From NCBI RefSeq assembly GCF_001690355.1, contig NZ_LZHG01000004.1, forward strand, positions 62,001-126,000: DNA of 64,000 bases, in the 5' to 3' direction. The stretch comes from Gilliamella sp. Choc4-2 (GTDB taxonomy: Bacteria > Pseudomonadota > Gammaproteobacteria > Enterobacterales > Orbaceae). Below, one piece after another: positions 21,510 through 29,456 of this stretch; the stretch's first letter is position 1, and each line of letters opens with the position of its first letter. Position numbers and translations under genes: made by a program. The notes under the pieces are model-generated. The model searched no databases. It was not told the DNA's origin and saw nothing but the letters and a program-made list of their open reading frames with translations.

Positions 21510-22343
21510 ATGCCATCCAAATACCAGCCGCAAGTTTCCGCATGGCGCGAGGATTTGCATAAAGGAATATATACAACAAAATCACATTTAAGTAATAATA
21601 AAAAACTACGTTATGCTAATGATGATTATTGTGAATTTTCAAGAAGATTACCTGTTATGCAATATTTTCTTCGTTGCATAACAGTAATCTTCTCTTTAAT
21701 ATTTGTTGTATCTATAATATTAGGAATATTATTTATTATTTATATTATTACTAAACTAAATGAAGGTAGGTCTATATTTATACTTTGCACTTTTTTAATA
21801 ATATTGTCATTTCAACTTTTTCTTCAGATGTTTTTGAATATTTGTTTTGCTCCTGAAGATTGTCCCATTCGTTTAAATAGAAAAACAGGTAAGGTTTATA
21901 TTTATGACCATTTCCTATTATATTTTGGTTCATTAAGAACGTTTACTCGCTCGCCCTTTAGAGCCAAAGAGATCAGTGTTAAAGAGTTTAATTGGGCAGA
22001 TATTCAAGGTTGTATGACCTCAGTATCAGTTCCTCTTGCTAGTGGCGGAATGGTTAGAAGCTATCGTCTAGAATGTGTGGTATGCGAGCCTAATACCACT
22101 AAAGTGATTGACCACTTTCTACTAGCAGCCTATAGCAGTTTAAACTATTACGAATGGATGTGGATAAATAGCTATATGGCGTTTTCGGATAATAATTTGG
22201 ATGCCGAATTTATGCCAGAAGAAGAATTCACATGGCCAATCAAAGTCAATTGGCCAGAAGAAATCGACAAAAAATCCAAAGCTAGCTCGCTTGAAGAGTA
22301 TCAACAAATAGATGCCGAATATAAAAAGCTAGGAAATAAATAA
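21510..22343 (+). CDS. Tandem membrane protein, copy 1 (probable immunity protein)
   Basis: First of five tandem paralogues; 277 residues. A conserved head (MPSKYQPQVS, WREDL, then LSNNKKLRYANDDYCEFSRR at about 27-47) leads into two membrane helices (about 52-80 and 88-112) that differ between copies. A conserved soluble domain follows (APEDCPIRLNRKTGKVYIYDH, TFTRSPFRAKE, FNWADIQGCMTSVS) and an identical charged tail. It starts 18 bases after the effector with a strong AAGGAG site. Vibrio VasX is neutralised by a membrane protein (TsiV2), so an immunity role is inferred from position and topology. The conserved block resembles what I recall of the DUF6708 family; I could not verify this. Confidence 0.75.
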   Translation: MPSKYQPQVSAWREDLHKGIYTTKSHLSNNKKLRYANDDYCEFSRRLPVMQYFLRCITVIFSLIFVVSIILGILFIIYIITKLNEGRSIFILCTFLIILSFQLFLQMFLNICFAPEDCPIRLNRKTGKVYIYDHFLLYFGSLRTFTRSPFRAKEISVKEFNWADIQGCMTSVSVPLASGGMVRSYRLECVVCEPNTTKVIDHFLLAAYSSLNYYEWMWINSYMAFSDNNLDAEFMPEEEFTWPIKVNWPEEIDKKSKASSLEEYQQIDAEYKKLGNK

Positions 22344-23179
22344 TGCCATCCAAATACCAACCGCAAGTCTCATGTTGGCGCGAAGATTTATACAAAGGGG
22401 TTTATACAACGCAATTGCCTTTAAGTAATAATAAAAAATTACGTTATGCTAATGATGATTATTGTGAATTTTCAAGACGAACTACAGGATGGGGGAAAAT
22501 TGGTCGTTTAATTACAATGATTTGTCTTTTTTTAACTATGGTTATGATTTTATTTGTATTGTATATGGTAACGCCAGGTATAGTTGAGGATGAAATAAGA
22601 AATAAACTTATACTTATACCAAGTTGTATTGTATTTATTTATGTTGCTTATATTTTAATTCAGCTTTTTTTCTATCTGCTATATGCCCCCGAGGATTGCC
22701 CCATACGTTTAAACCGAAAAACAGGTAAGGTTTATATTTATGACCATTTTTTATTATATTTTGGAGCATGGTCTACCTTTACTCGTTCACCCTTTAGAGC
22801 CAAAGAGATAACCGTTAAAGAATTTGATTGGGCAGATATTCAAGGGGTAATGAGTTCAGTTTCGGCACCGATTGCCAGTGGTGGTATAGTCAGAACTTAC
22901 CGTATTGAATGTGTGGTATGCAAACCTAATACCACCAAAGTAACCGATCACTTTATTCTGTCTACTCATAATTGCCTAACCTATGATGAATGGATGTGGA
23001 TAAATAGCTATATGGCGTTTTCTGATAATAATTTGGATGGGGAGTTGATGCCAGAAGATGAGTTTACATGGCCCATCAAAGTCAACTGGCCAGAAGAAAT
23101 CGACAAAAAATCCAAGGCCAGCTCGCTTGAAGAATATCAACAAATAGATGCCGAATATAAAAAGCTAGGAAATAAATAA
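22343..23179 (+). CDS. Tandem membrane protein, copy 2 (probable immunity protein)
   Basis: Second paralogue, 278 residues. Its ATG overlaps the previous stop in a TAATG junction, so translation is coupled. This is the most divergent copy: the helical core is different (GRLITMICLFLTMVMILFV) and the soluble domain has its own variants (VMSSVSAPIASGGIVRTYR, CKPNTTKVTDHF, STHNCLTYDEW) where the other copies agree. The head contains CWREDLYKGVYTTQLP instead of AWREDLHKGIYTT. It shares the GELMPED segment near residue 235 only with copy 4. It may be the oldest duplicate or have been imported from a related locus. Confidence 0.75.
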   Translation: MPSKYQPQVSCWREDLYKGVYTTQLPLSNNKKLRYANDDYCEFSRRTTGWGKIGRLITMICLFLTMVMILFVLYMVTPGIVEDEIRNKLILIPSCIVFIYVAYILIQLFFYLLYAPEDCPIRLNRKTGKVYIYDHFLLYFGAWSTFTRSPFRAKEITVKEFDWADIQGVMSSVSAPIASGGIVRTYRIECVVCKPNTTKVTDHFILSTHNCLTYDEWMWINSYMAFSDNNLDGELMPEDEFTWPIKVNWPEEIDKKSKASSLEEYQQIDAEYKKLGNK

Positions 23180-24012
23180 TGCCATCAAAGTACCAACCGC
23201 AAGTTTCCGCATGGCGCGAGGATTTGCATAAAGGAATATATACAACAAAATCACATTTAAGTAATAATAAAAAACTACGTTATGCTAATGATGATTATTG
23301 TGAATTTTCAAGAAGTTTTACAGTAATGAGATTTTTTTTTCGTTTGGTGACTATTTTTTTTTCATCAATAGTTATTTTATTTTTAATATTTGCACTCTAT
23401 TTAACTTTACCAAGTATTTTGAGGGGAACTAAACATGAAATGTTGTTGTTAATGTGCTGTTTTATAGGTTTGTTTTTGATTTATTTTTTCTTTCAGATGT
23501 TTTTGAGTGTTATTTTTGCTCCTGAAGATTGCCCAATACGATTAAATCGTAAAACAGGTAAAGTTTATATTTATGACCATTTTCTTTTATATTTTGGGTC
23601 GTGGGCAACTTTTACTCGCTCACCTTTAAAAGTAAAAGAAATTACGATTAAGGAGTTTAATTGGGCAGATATTCAGGGGTGTATGACCTCAGTATCAGTT
23701 CCTCTTGCTAGTGGCGGAATGGTTAGAAGCTACCGTCTAGAATGTGTGGTATGTGAGCCTAATACCACTAAAGTGATTGACCATTTTCTGTTGGCAGCCG
23801 ATAGCAGTTTAGGTTATGACGAATGGATGTGGATAAATAGCTATATGGCTTTTTCTGATAATAATTTGGATGCCGAATTTATGCCAGAAGAAGACTTTAC
23901 TTGGCCAATCAAAGTCAAGTGGCCAGAAGAAATCGACAAAAAATCCAAAGCTAGCTCGCTTGAAGAGTATCAACAAATAGATGCCGAATATAAAAAGTTA
24001 GGAAATAAATAA
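23179..24012 (+). CDS. Tandem membrane protein, copy 3 (probable immunity protein)
   Basis: Third paralogue, 277 residues, joined to copy 2 by TAATG. The head is identical to copy 1 (AWREDLHKGIYTTKSHLSNNKK). The membrane core is distinct (RLVTIFFSSIVILFLIFALYL) and the linker before the soluble domain is slightly changed (SPLKVKEITIKEF). The C-terminal domain has AADSSLGYDEWMW and AEFMPEEDF, close to copies 1 and 5. Function is inferred as for copy 1; a different helical core would suit a different pore-forming toxin. Confidence 0.75.
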   Translation: MPSKYQPQVSAWREDLHKGIYTTKSHLSNNKKLRYANDDYCEFSRSFTVMRFFFRLVTIFFSSIVILFLIFALYLTLPSILRGTKHEMLLLMCCFIGLFLIYFFFQMFLSVIFAPEDCPIRLNRKTGKVYIYDHFLLYFGSWATFTRSPLKVKEITIKEFNWADIQGCMTSVSVPLASGGMVRSYRLECVVCEPNTTKVIDHFLLAADSSLGYDEWMWINSYMAFSDNNLDAEFMPEEDFTWPIKVKWPEEIDKKSKASSLEEYQQIDAEYKKLGNK

Positions 24013-24851
24013 TGCCATCAAAGTACCAACCGCAAGTTTCCGCATGGCGCGAGGATTTGCATAAAGGAATATATACAACGCAATTACATTTAAGCAATAA
24101 TAAAAAACTACGTTATGCGAATGATGATTATTGTGAGTTTTCAAGACGCCCAAACGGAATCGGTGTAATTCTCCGTTCCTTTCTAATTTTTATATCGTTT
24201 TTTTCGCTACTACTTACAATATTTGGAGTATTTGTAAGTTTTTATGATATTAATATCATGCAGTTAAGGGGGATAGATATTTTATTTATTTTTTTGGGAA
24301 TTATTTTTATTTTTATTAGCTTTGTTGTACTTCAAATTTTTCTAACAACTTTATTCATGCCAGAAGATTGCCCAATACGCTTAAATCGTAAAACAGGGAA
24401 AATTTATCTTTATGAACATTTCATCTTATATCTAGGATCATGGGCTACTTTTACTCGTTCACCCTTTAGAGCTAAAGAGATAACGGTTAAAGAGTTTAAT
24501 TGGGCAGATATTCAAGGTTGTATGACCTCAGTATCAGTTCCTCTTGCTAGTGGCGGAATGGTTAGAAGCTACCGTCTAGAATGTGTGGTATGCGAGCCTA
24601 ATACCACTAAAGTGATTGACCACTTTCTACTAGCAGCCTATAGCAGTTTAAACTATTACGAATGGATGTGGATAAATAGCTATATGGCGTTTTCGGATAA
24701 TAATTTGGATGGGGAGTTGATGCCAGAAGATGCGTTTACATGGCCCATCAAAGTCAACTGGCCAGAAGAAATCGACAAAAAATCCAAGGCCAGCTCGCTT
24801 GAAGAGTATCAACAAATAGATGCCGAATATAAAAAGTTAGGGAATAAATAA
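24012..24851 (+). CDS. Tandem membrane protein, copy 4 (probable immunity protein; mosaic)
   Basis: Fourth paralogue, 279 residues, again joined by TAATG. The membrane core is unique (SFLIFISFFSLLLTIFGVFVSF and a second helix). The C-terminal domain is mosaic: its AAYSSLNYYEWMW segment is shared only with copy 1, while the GELMPED segment a few residues later is shared only with copy 2. Nearby nucleotides also match those two donors in turn. This pattern is expected from recombination within the array. Confidence 0.75.
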   Translation: MPSKYQPQVSAWREDLHKGIYTTQLHLSNNKKLRYANDDYCEFSRRPNGIGVILRSFLIFISFFSLLLTIFGVFVSFYDINIMQLRGIDILFIFLGIIFIFISFVVLQIFLTTLFMPEDCPIRLNRKTGKIYLYEHFILYLGSWATFTRSPFRAKEITVKEFNWADIQGCMTSVSVPLASGGMVRSYRLECVVCEPNTTKVIDHFLLAAYSSLNYYEWMWINSYMAFSDNNLDGELMPEDAFTWPIKVNWPEEIDKKSKASSLEEYQQIDAEYKKLGNK

Positions 24852-25678
24852 TGCCATCAAAGTACCAACCGCAAGTTTCCGCATGGCGCGAGGATTTGCA
24901 TAAAGGAATATATACAACAAAATCACATTTAAGTAATAATAAAAAATTACGTTATGCGAATGATGATTATTGTGAGCTTTCTCGGCGCTTCACAGGGATG
25001 GGAAGCTTATTAATTAGATTGATTGTTATTATTCTTTTCTTTATATGTGTATTGATAGCAAATTCTGGATTAGTTGCTGTACTTTTTGCTATATTTTATT
25101 TTGATACCTATAAAGCACTATTTATTTTTTTATTTTTTGTGTTTTTAATGTGCAGTCAAATATTTATTCAATTTTTTCTTACTTTTTTATTCTGTCCTGA
25201 AGATTGTCCTGTTCGCTTTAACCGTAAAACAGGTAAGGTTTATGTTTATGACCATTTTCTGTTATATTGTGGCTCATGGGCTACCTTTACTCGCTCGCCC
25301 TTTAGAGCTAAAGAGATAACCGTTAAAGAGTTTAATTGGGCAGATATCCAAGGATGTATGACCTCAGTATCAGTTCCTATTGCTAGTGGCGGAATGGTTA
25401 GAAGCTATCGTCTAGAATGTGTGGTATGCGAGCCTAATACCACTAAAGTGATTGACCACTTTCTGTTGGCGGGCAGTACCAGTTTAGGTTATAACGAATG
25501 GATGTGGATAAATAGCTATATGGCATTTTCGGATAATAATTTGGATGCCGAATTTATGCCAGAAGAAGAATTCACATGGCCAATCAAAGTCAAGTGGCCA
25601 GAAGAAATCGACAAAAAATCCAAAGCTAGCTCGCTTGAAGAGTATCAACAAATAGATGCCGAGTATGAAAAAGTATAG
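24851..25678 (+). CDS. Tandem membrane protein, copy 5 (probable immunity protein)
   Basis: Last paralogue, 275 residues, joined to copy 4 by TAATG. It has the shared head, a unique and longer hydrophobic core (RLIVIILFFICVLIANSG, then a second helix near residue 90) and the conserved soluble domain. The tail differs: it ends DAEYEKV, whereas the other four end DAEYKKLGNK. The loss of the common end fits its place as the array terminus, where no downstream copy must be coupled. Small substitutions (CPVRFNRKTGKVYVYDH) also set it apart. Confidence 0.75.
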   Translation: MPSKYQPQVSAWREDLHKGIYTTKSHLSNNKKLRYANDDYCELSRRFTGMGSLLIRLIVIILFFICVLIANSGLVAVLFAIFYFDTYKALFIFLFFVFLMCSQIFIQFFLTFLFCPEDCPVRFNRKTGKVYVYDHFLLYCGSWATFTRSPFRAKEITVKEFNWADIQGCMTSVSVPIASGGMVRSYRLECVVCEPNTTKVIDHFLLAGSTSLGYNEWMWINSYMAFSDNNLDAEFMPEEEFTWPIKVKWPEEIDKKSKASSLEEYQQIDAEYEKV

Positions 25679-25769
25679 TAAATCAATATGTTGATGTGAT
25701 AAAAGTTAAATTTTTTGTAAAATAGACTAAAATACGTTCATAAGCAAGAAAATAATAAAGGAAATAAAA

Positions 25770-25916
25770 ATGAGTAATTTAAAAGCGGTGATTTGTTTTG
25801 CTAATTCAACAGTTCATGGTGGGAAAGTTATTACCGTATCAATAGCTTTAAATGGTCATAAAAGCGTTTGTAGGAGCTCTTTAATCTTATCACTATTAGA
25901 AGTAGGAAAAAGCTAA
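25770..25916 (+). CDS. Truncated PAAR-like ORF
   Basis: A 48-codon ORF with an AAAGGAA ribosome site encodes MSNLKAVICFANSTVHGGKV then ITVSIALNGHKSV. This matches the first half of PAAR-domain proteins (pattern: short start, GD-x-T-x-HGG-x-V, then NG-x-x-V). The second half of the ~90-residue PAAR fold is replaced by an unrelated tail and a stop, and I see no continuation in another frame. PAAR proteins sharpen the VgrG spike of the T6SS. It overlaps the next gene in a TAATG junction. Probably a decayed or minimal PAAR; whether it is functional is unclear. Confidence 0.5.
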   Translation: MSNLKAVICFANSTVHGGKVITVSIALNGHKSVCRSSLILSLLEVGKS

Positions 25917-27157
25917 TGTCTATAGATTTAACATCACTGCCAAAGCCAATGCCCGAAGCTAAAAAGTTAAATTTAAGATTATGGGCGCTTTTGTTGATTG
26001 TGTTTATATTTATTGGCACTATCATTACAGTAGTTGCCAGTTTTTTTTATCGTATCCCAAATGCTCTATTTTTATCGGGAGCTTTTGTTTTCCCTGTGCT
26101 TATTTGGGGTGGGCTTTTTTTGTACCGTTTTTATGCTTATAGTTATCGCAAAATTTATAATAATGAATGGAATTTATATCGAGAACAGCGCAAAGAGGAG
26201 ATGATAAATGATGGGCAAAGAGGTTTATCGGTTTTAGGGTATTCGCTTATCACAGAAAAAGGAACAATCGGAAATGCCGCTGCTTTGATAGATAATCGTT
26301 TTTTAATGACTTCAAAACACCATCCTACATGCTCGACTGTTGTTCCCCATACTTCTTTATTTTTAAATAGCGAAATAGATATCAATAACGTTAATGGTTA
26401 CTTAACATTTTTATTTAATCAGTGGAAAAAAGAACTCAAAAATAAATTTTCCACCCTTTTAGCTCATGAAAATATTCATGTGCGTTTATTTATGGAAATT
26501 GGTAAAAGTGTCGAAATAGATAAATTACAAACATTATGGAATGAAACAATAGGAACAATTATTCCTCACCCAGCTAGTTTTGTATTTGAAAAGCCAAGCG
26601 ATTCAAACACATTTATAGAGTCATGGCTAGATAATGAAGAATATTATAATGATTTACTTCTAATCTTCAATCTACACCTGTTCGATATCCCGACTAAAAA
26701 TGAAGGCGAATTTGCATCATGGCTTTTTTTAGCCGGTGAAAATACCGATATTGGCGCCTTGTTAGAGGATGACTCTATATTAGTAAAAGTACACCGAAGT
26801 GAACAAACTTCGTCGTTAAGCCAAACTATTGATAATGCTTTGTTATGGGGTAATGTCAATAATGCAAGTTATGATAGCGTATGGTATAACGGTGTATCTT
26901 CAGAGTTAAAAATTAATATTGCCAATTACTTTAATCAAATTGAGTTTAAACCAAAGAATATGTTGAATGTTGAAGGCTCTATTGGTTATGCAGGGCTTTG
27001 TTCATATTGGCTATGCTTGTCTTTAGCTATTGAAAATGCCTATAATTCTAAAAGTAACCAGTTGATAGTAATTGGGAAACCTCAAAAAGCTACTGTTTCT
27101 GCTGTTTCATGTTCGCAAAACAATAATAAAAGCAGTAGTGATAATGGAATTATTTAA
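25916..27157 (+). CDS. Membrane-anchored protein of unknown function in the T6SS island
   Basis: The 413-residue protein opens with MSIDLTSLPKPMPEAKK, then two membrane helices (about residues 24-48 and 52-75) and a large hydrophilic domain without any motif I recognise. The topology suggests a cytoplasmic domain carried by an N-terminal hairpin. Its start codon overlaps the stop of the truncated PAAR ORF, so the two are translated together. Proteins of this shape are met beside PAAR and VgrG genes, but I cannot name the family. Could be an accessory or immunity factor. Confidence 0.6.
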   Translation: MSIDLTSLPKPMPEAKKLNLRLWALLLIVFIFIGTIITVVASFFYRIPNALFLSGAFVFPVLIWGGLFLYRFYAYSYRKIYNNEWNLYREQRKEEMINDGQRGLSVLGYSLITEKGTIGNAAALIDNRFLMTSKHHPTCSTVVPHTSLFLNSEIDINNVNGYLTFLFNQWKKELKNKFSTLLAHENIHVRLFMEIGKSVEIDKLQTLWNETIGTIIPHPASFVFEKPSDSNTFIESWLDNEEYYNDLLLIFNLHLFDIPTKNEGEFASWLFLAGENTDIGALLEDDSILVKVHRSEQTSSLSQTIDNALLWGNVNNASYDSVWYNGVSSELKINIANYFNQIEFKPKNMLNVEGSIGYAGLCSYWLCLSLAIENAYNSKSNQLIVIGKPQKATVSAVSCSQNNNKSSSDNGII

Positions 27158-27484
27158 CATGGTTTTTATTGAGTAAGATAAAGTTTGCTAAAAGCGAAAG
27201 TTATGGTTTTAAATAAAGTGAATTTCGTGTGTGTGCATGAAATTTACTTTTAATGTTAAAAATATCCGAAATTAAAGCAGTTTTTAAGTTAGGTTAGATT
27301 TCACGTTTTTTAGACTTTTAGTAAACAAAAATGAACCTAGTGTTCTTCTCTGACCAAAAAAGAATTAATCTCTATTCTCCATTATAAAACTAGCCGTTGC
27401 ATCAATTGTGTTGAGGCTTCCTTCGACCTTTAGTTATATGCTACCAGTATATCTAATTGCAATTTTAAAACTTTTGTTATAAGT

Positions 27485-27611
27485 GTACTTCATTGATACT
27501 TTCAGGATGATAGCATAGCCTTCAAGACTTGTTACTGTTGGATTTGATATACTTTGTAGGGTTTAAAAGAATGTTGCTGTTTATTGATTTGGTGCGTGGG
27601 CGGGACTTGAA
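27485..27611. repeat. attL: left direct repeat of the integrated element
   Basis: The 38 bases at 27558-27595 are identical to 41906-41943 at the 3' end of the tRNA-Leu gene. The next 16 bases match 41944-41960 apart from one missing C. To the left, a weaker similarity continues out to about 27485 against 41832. This marks the distal attachment site of the element and carries a degenerate copy of the tRNA 3' end. Confidence 0.85.
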
Positions 27612-27666
27612 AAGCACTGTTTAAATCATTTTTCATAAAGCATTGTGTTTGTTTCTTCTATTTGCT

Positions 27667-27706
27667 GTACCCCCATTTGTACCCCCAAAATAAAAACTGA
27701 CCCCCA
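27667..27706. repeat. Three short C-rich direct repeats near attL
   Basis: The motif gtaccccca occurs at 27667-27675 and 27679-27687, and as tgaccccca at 27698-27706. It lies about 70 bases inside attL. Such direct repeats beside an attachment core may be arm-type binding sites for the integrase. Confidence 0.45.
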
Positions 27707-27866
27707 ATATTAGGTATTTTAATCTTGCCAAATTGAAAGGTTAAAAATTGGTTTTAGAATTTTGACGGTGTAAAAATTTATCTAGGTGAGCGGTGTCCAT
27801 TAATTATGGTTTAGATTTTTATACCTCTCCCCATAAAAATAAAATTTTATAAAAAAGTGTTTACGG

Positions 27867-27961
27867 TGTTCACTACCTGATTGAAGCCTTATTCTAAAAG
27901 GGTTTGAGCGGTGTATACTTGAATGTTTACTATTCACAAGTATACACTTTATGTATTCACT
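27867..27961. repeat. Left-end iteron cluster and palindrome
   Basis: The element's iteron TAGTGAACA occurs here inverted at 27867-27875, with related inverted units around 27930-27937 and at 27953-27961. Between them is a perfect 11-bp inverted repeat (gtgtatacttg / caagtatacac) at 27911-27947 with a 15-base loop. The same iteron occurs as three direct copies at 40299-40328 near the other end. Likely binding sites for the replication protein or a regulator. Confidence 0.5.
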
Positions 27962-28009
27962 CAATAAAAAACCGCTAAATAATAGCGGCTCATAATTATA
28001 ATAACGATA

Positions 28010-29344
28010 TTAGTTATCTAATAAGTTATCCAACAAGTTAGATGGTGAAATATATGTTCTAACTCTACTGTTTCCAATAAGCAATAATAGTCCTTTATTT
28101 TCTAGCACTTTTAAATCCGATCTTGCTGTATTTTCAGATACACTGTATTCAATACTTATTGATTTTGCAATAAATTGCCTACCCGGTTCTTTAGCTGCTT
28201 TTTTAAGAATATCAATTTGTCTAAAATTTAACTCTGATGCTTTTTTAGAATTTTGAATTCTAGTTAAGAAGTCCGATAATTCTTGTTGCTTTCTTCGTAG
28301 ATAAATATTTAATTCGTCAATCGACCGTATAATAATATCGATTTGGTGGTATAGAAAATAAGTAGTATCTAATCCATCATCTTCTACATATAAATAAGCT
28401 TTTGCATATTTTATTGGTGCTTTTTTAATTAATTTACTTATTGATGTATATTCAAATAACCAATAGCCAGACTTCATCATAAACCAATAAAATAAAGCTC
28501 TTGCAGTTCTTCCGTTTCCATCTCCGAAAGGATGAATAAAGCCAATAAAAAAATGTAACAATATTGCTTTGATTACAGGATGTATAAAAAATTCTCCTGA
28601 TTCACAATCATGAGGAGTATTAACAAAATTACATAAATCGTTCATCAAATCATTAAGTTTGTCTGCTTTAGGTGGAGTGTAAACAACTTCCTGTAGATGG
28701 TTTCTAACATAAATATCATCTGTTTGTCTAAACTCACCACAGACAGCATTATTTTCTATCGCTCCCTCTGTTGCTATTTGATGAAAACTCAGAATTAAAT
28801 CAATAGATAAACTTTCATTTTTCATTTCCAATGCTTTTTTCATCAATGAATAATTATTCACGATCATAATTTCAGCTTTGTTTTTTGGCTTTCTATCTAA
28901 TTCAAGCATTTCTTTTGCTATTCTTCTTGTTGTTGAGGCTCCTTCAAGTTGAGCCGATGAAATAGCTTCTTCCATAATTAAAGAATGAACTAAATATTTA
29001 TTATTAACCCCATCCATCGACTCAGGATTATTCATCCCTATATAACCACTGGATTTTTTATCTATTGTGTGGAGATCTCTTTGTAAAGAATCAGGAACAC
29101 AAAAACTAAACTGATATCCCCCTATGTTAATTTTTTTATTTGATTGGAGTCTAGACATTTTAGTCGCAGCCCATGCTAAATCAATATTAATATTTTCATC
29201 ATTTTTTTTATATTTAAAGTCATTCCAATGGAGATACCGACCTTTTGCATCAGTTTCCTTGAATTTACCCATAACATTAATTAAATCAGAAGGATTAATG
29301 ACCTTCATAATTTCATCGAATGATTTAGCGTGTGATATTCTCAT
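28010..29344 (-). CDS. Fic/DOC family protein with N-terminal autoinhibitory motif and winged helix
   Basis: Fic proteins usually transfer AMP from ATP to a target protein hydroxyl. The active-site motif HPFGDGNGRTAR is complete at residues 271-282. An inhibitory S-x-x-x-E-G motif (SAQLEG) is at 130-135, which marks a class II Fic enzyme held inactive by its own N-terminal helix. The C-terminal ~90 residues form a winged helix (IDILKKAAKEPG, SVSENTARSDLKVLENKGLL). This Fic/N plus HTH architecture of about 440 residues is common in bacterial genomes and mobile elements. Here it is the last gene before attL. Target unknown; regulation or defence roles are possible. Confidence 0.85.
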   Translation of the reverse strand: MRISHAKSFDEIMKVINPSDLINVMGKFKETDAKGRYLHWNDFKYKKNDENINIDLAWAATKMSRLQSNKKINIGGYQFSFCVPDSLQRDLHTIDKKSSGYIGMNNPESMDGVNNKYLVHSLIMEEAISSAQLEGASTTRRIAKEMLELDRKPKNKAEIMIVNNYSLMKKALEMKNESLSIDLILSFHQIATEGAIENNAVCGEFRQTDDIYVRNHLQEVVYTPPKADKLNDLMNDLCNFVNTPHDCESGEFFIHPVIKAILLHFFIGFIHPFGDGNGRTARALFYWFMMKSGYWLFEYTSISKLIKKAPIKYAKAYLYVEDDGLDTTYFLYHQIDIIIRSIDELNIYLRRKQQELSDFLTRIQNSKKASELNFRQIDILKKAAKEPGRQFIAKSISIEYSVSENTARSDLKVLENKGLLLLIGNSRVRTYISPSNLLDNLLDN

Positions 29345-29456
29345 GTTTAACTCAATTTTTTAAAATTGAGTTAAATGATATTATTTAATGACCATAAAGT
29401 AAATATTACATTTAATAAAAAATTTAGTTTTACTGATAAATAAATACTATTACAGG

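Larger units (their letters stand above)
21510..25678 (+). repeat. Five-copy tandem gene array with conserved ends and variable cores
   Basis: Five direct repeats with start-to-start spacing of 833, 836, 833 and 839 bases. Nucleotide identity is very high over the first ~140 bases and the last ~400 bases of each unit and is nearly lost over the ~190 bases encoding the membrane helices. All junctions are the same TAATG overlap, so a new unit can be added or removed in frame by homologous recombination. Confidence 0.9.

Noticed and set aside
21510-25678. The five-copy array as an assembly artefact
   Set aside because: The units differ clearly in their cores and have different lengths, so they are true paralogues, not one region repeated by error.
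27667-27706. Tandem gtaccccca repeats considered as a CRISPR array
   Set aside because: Units are nine bases with spacers of 3-10 bases and only three copies; better explained as integrase arm-type sites.
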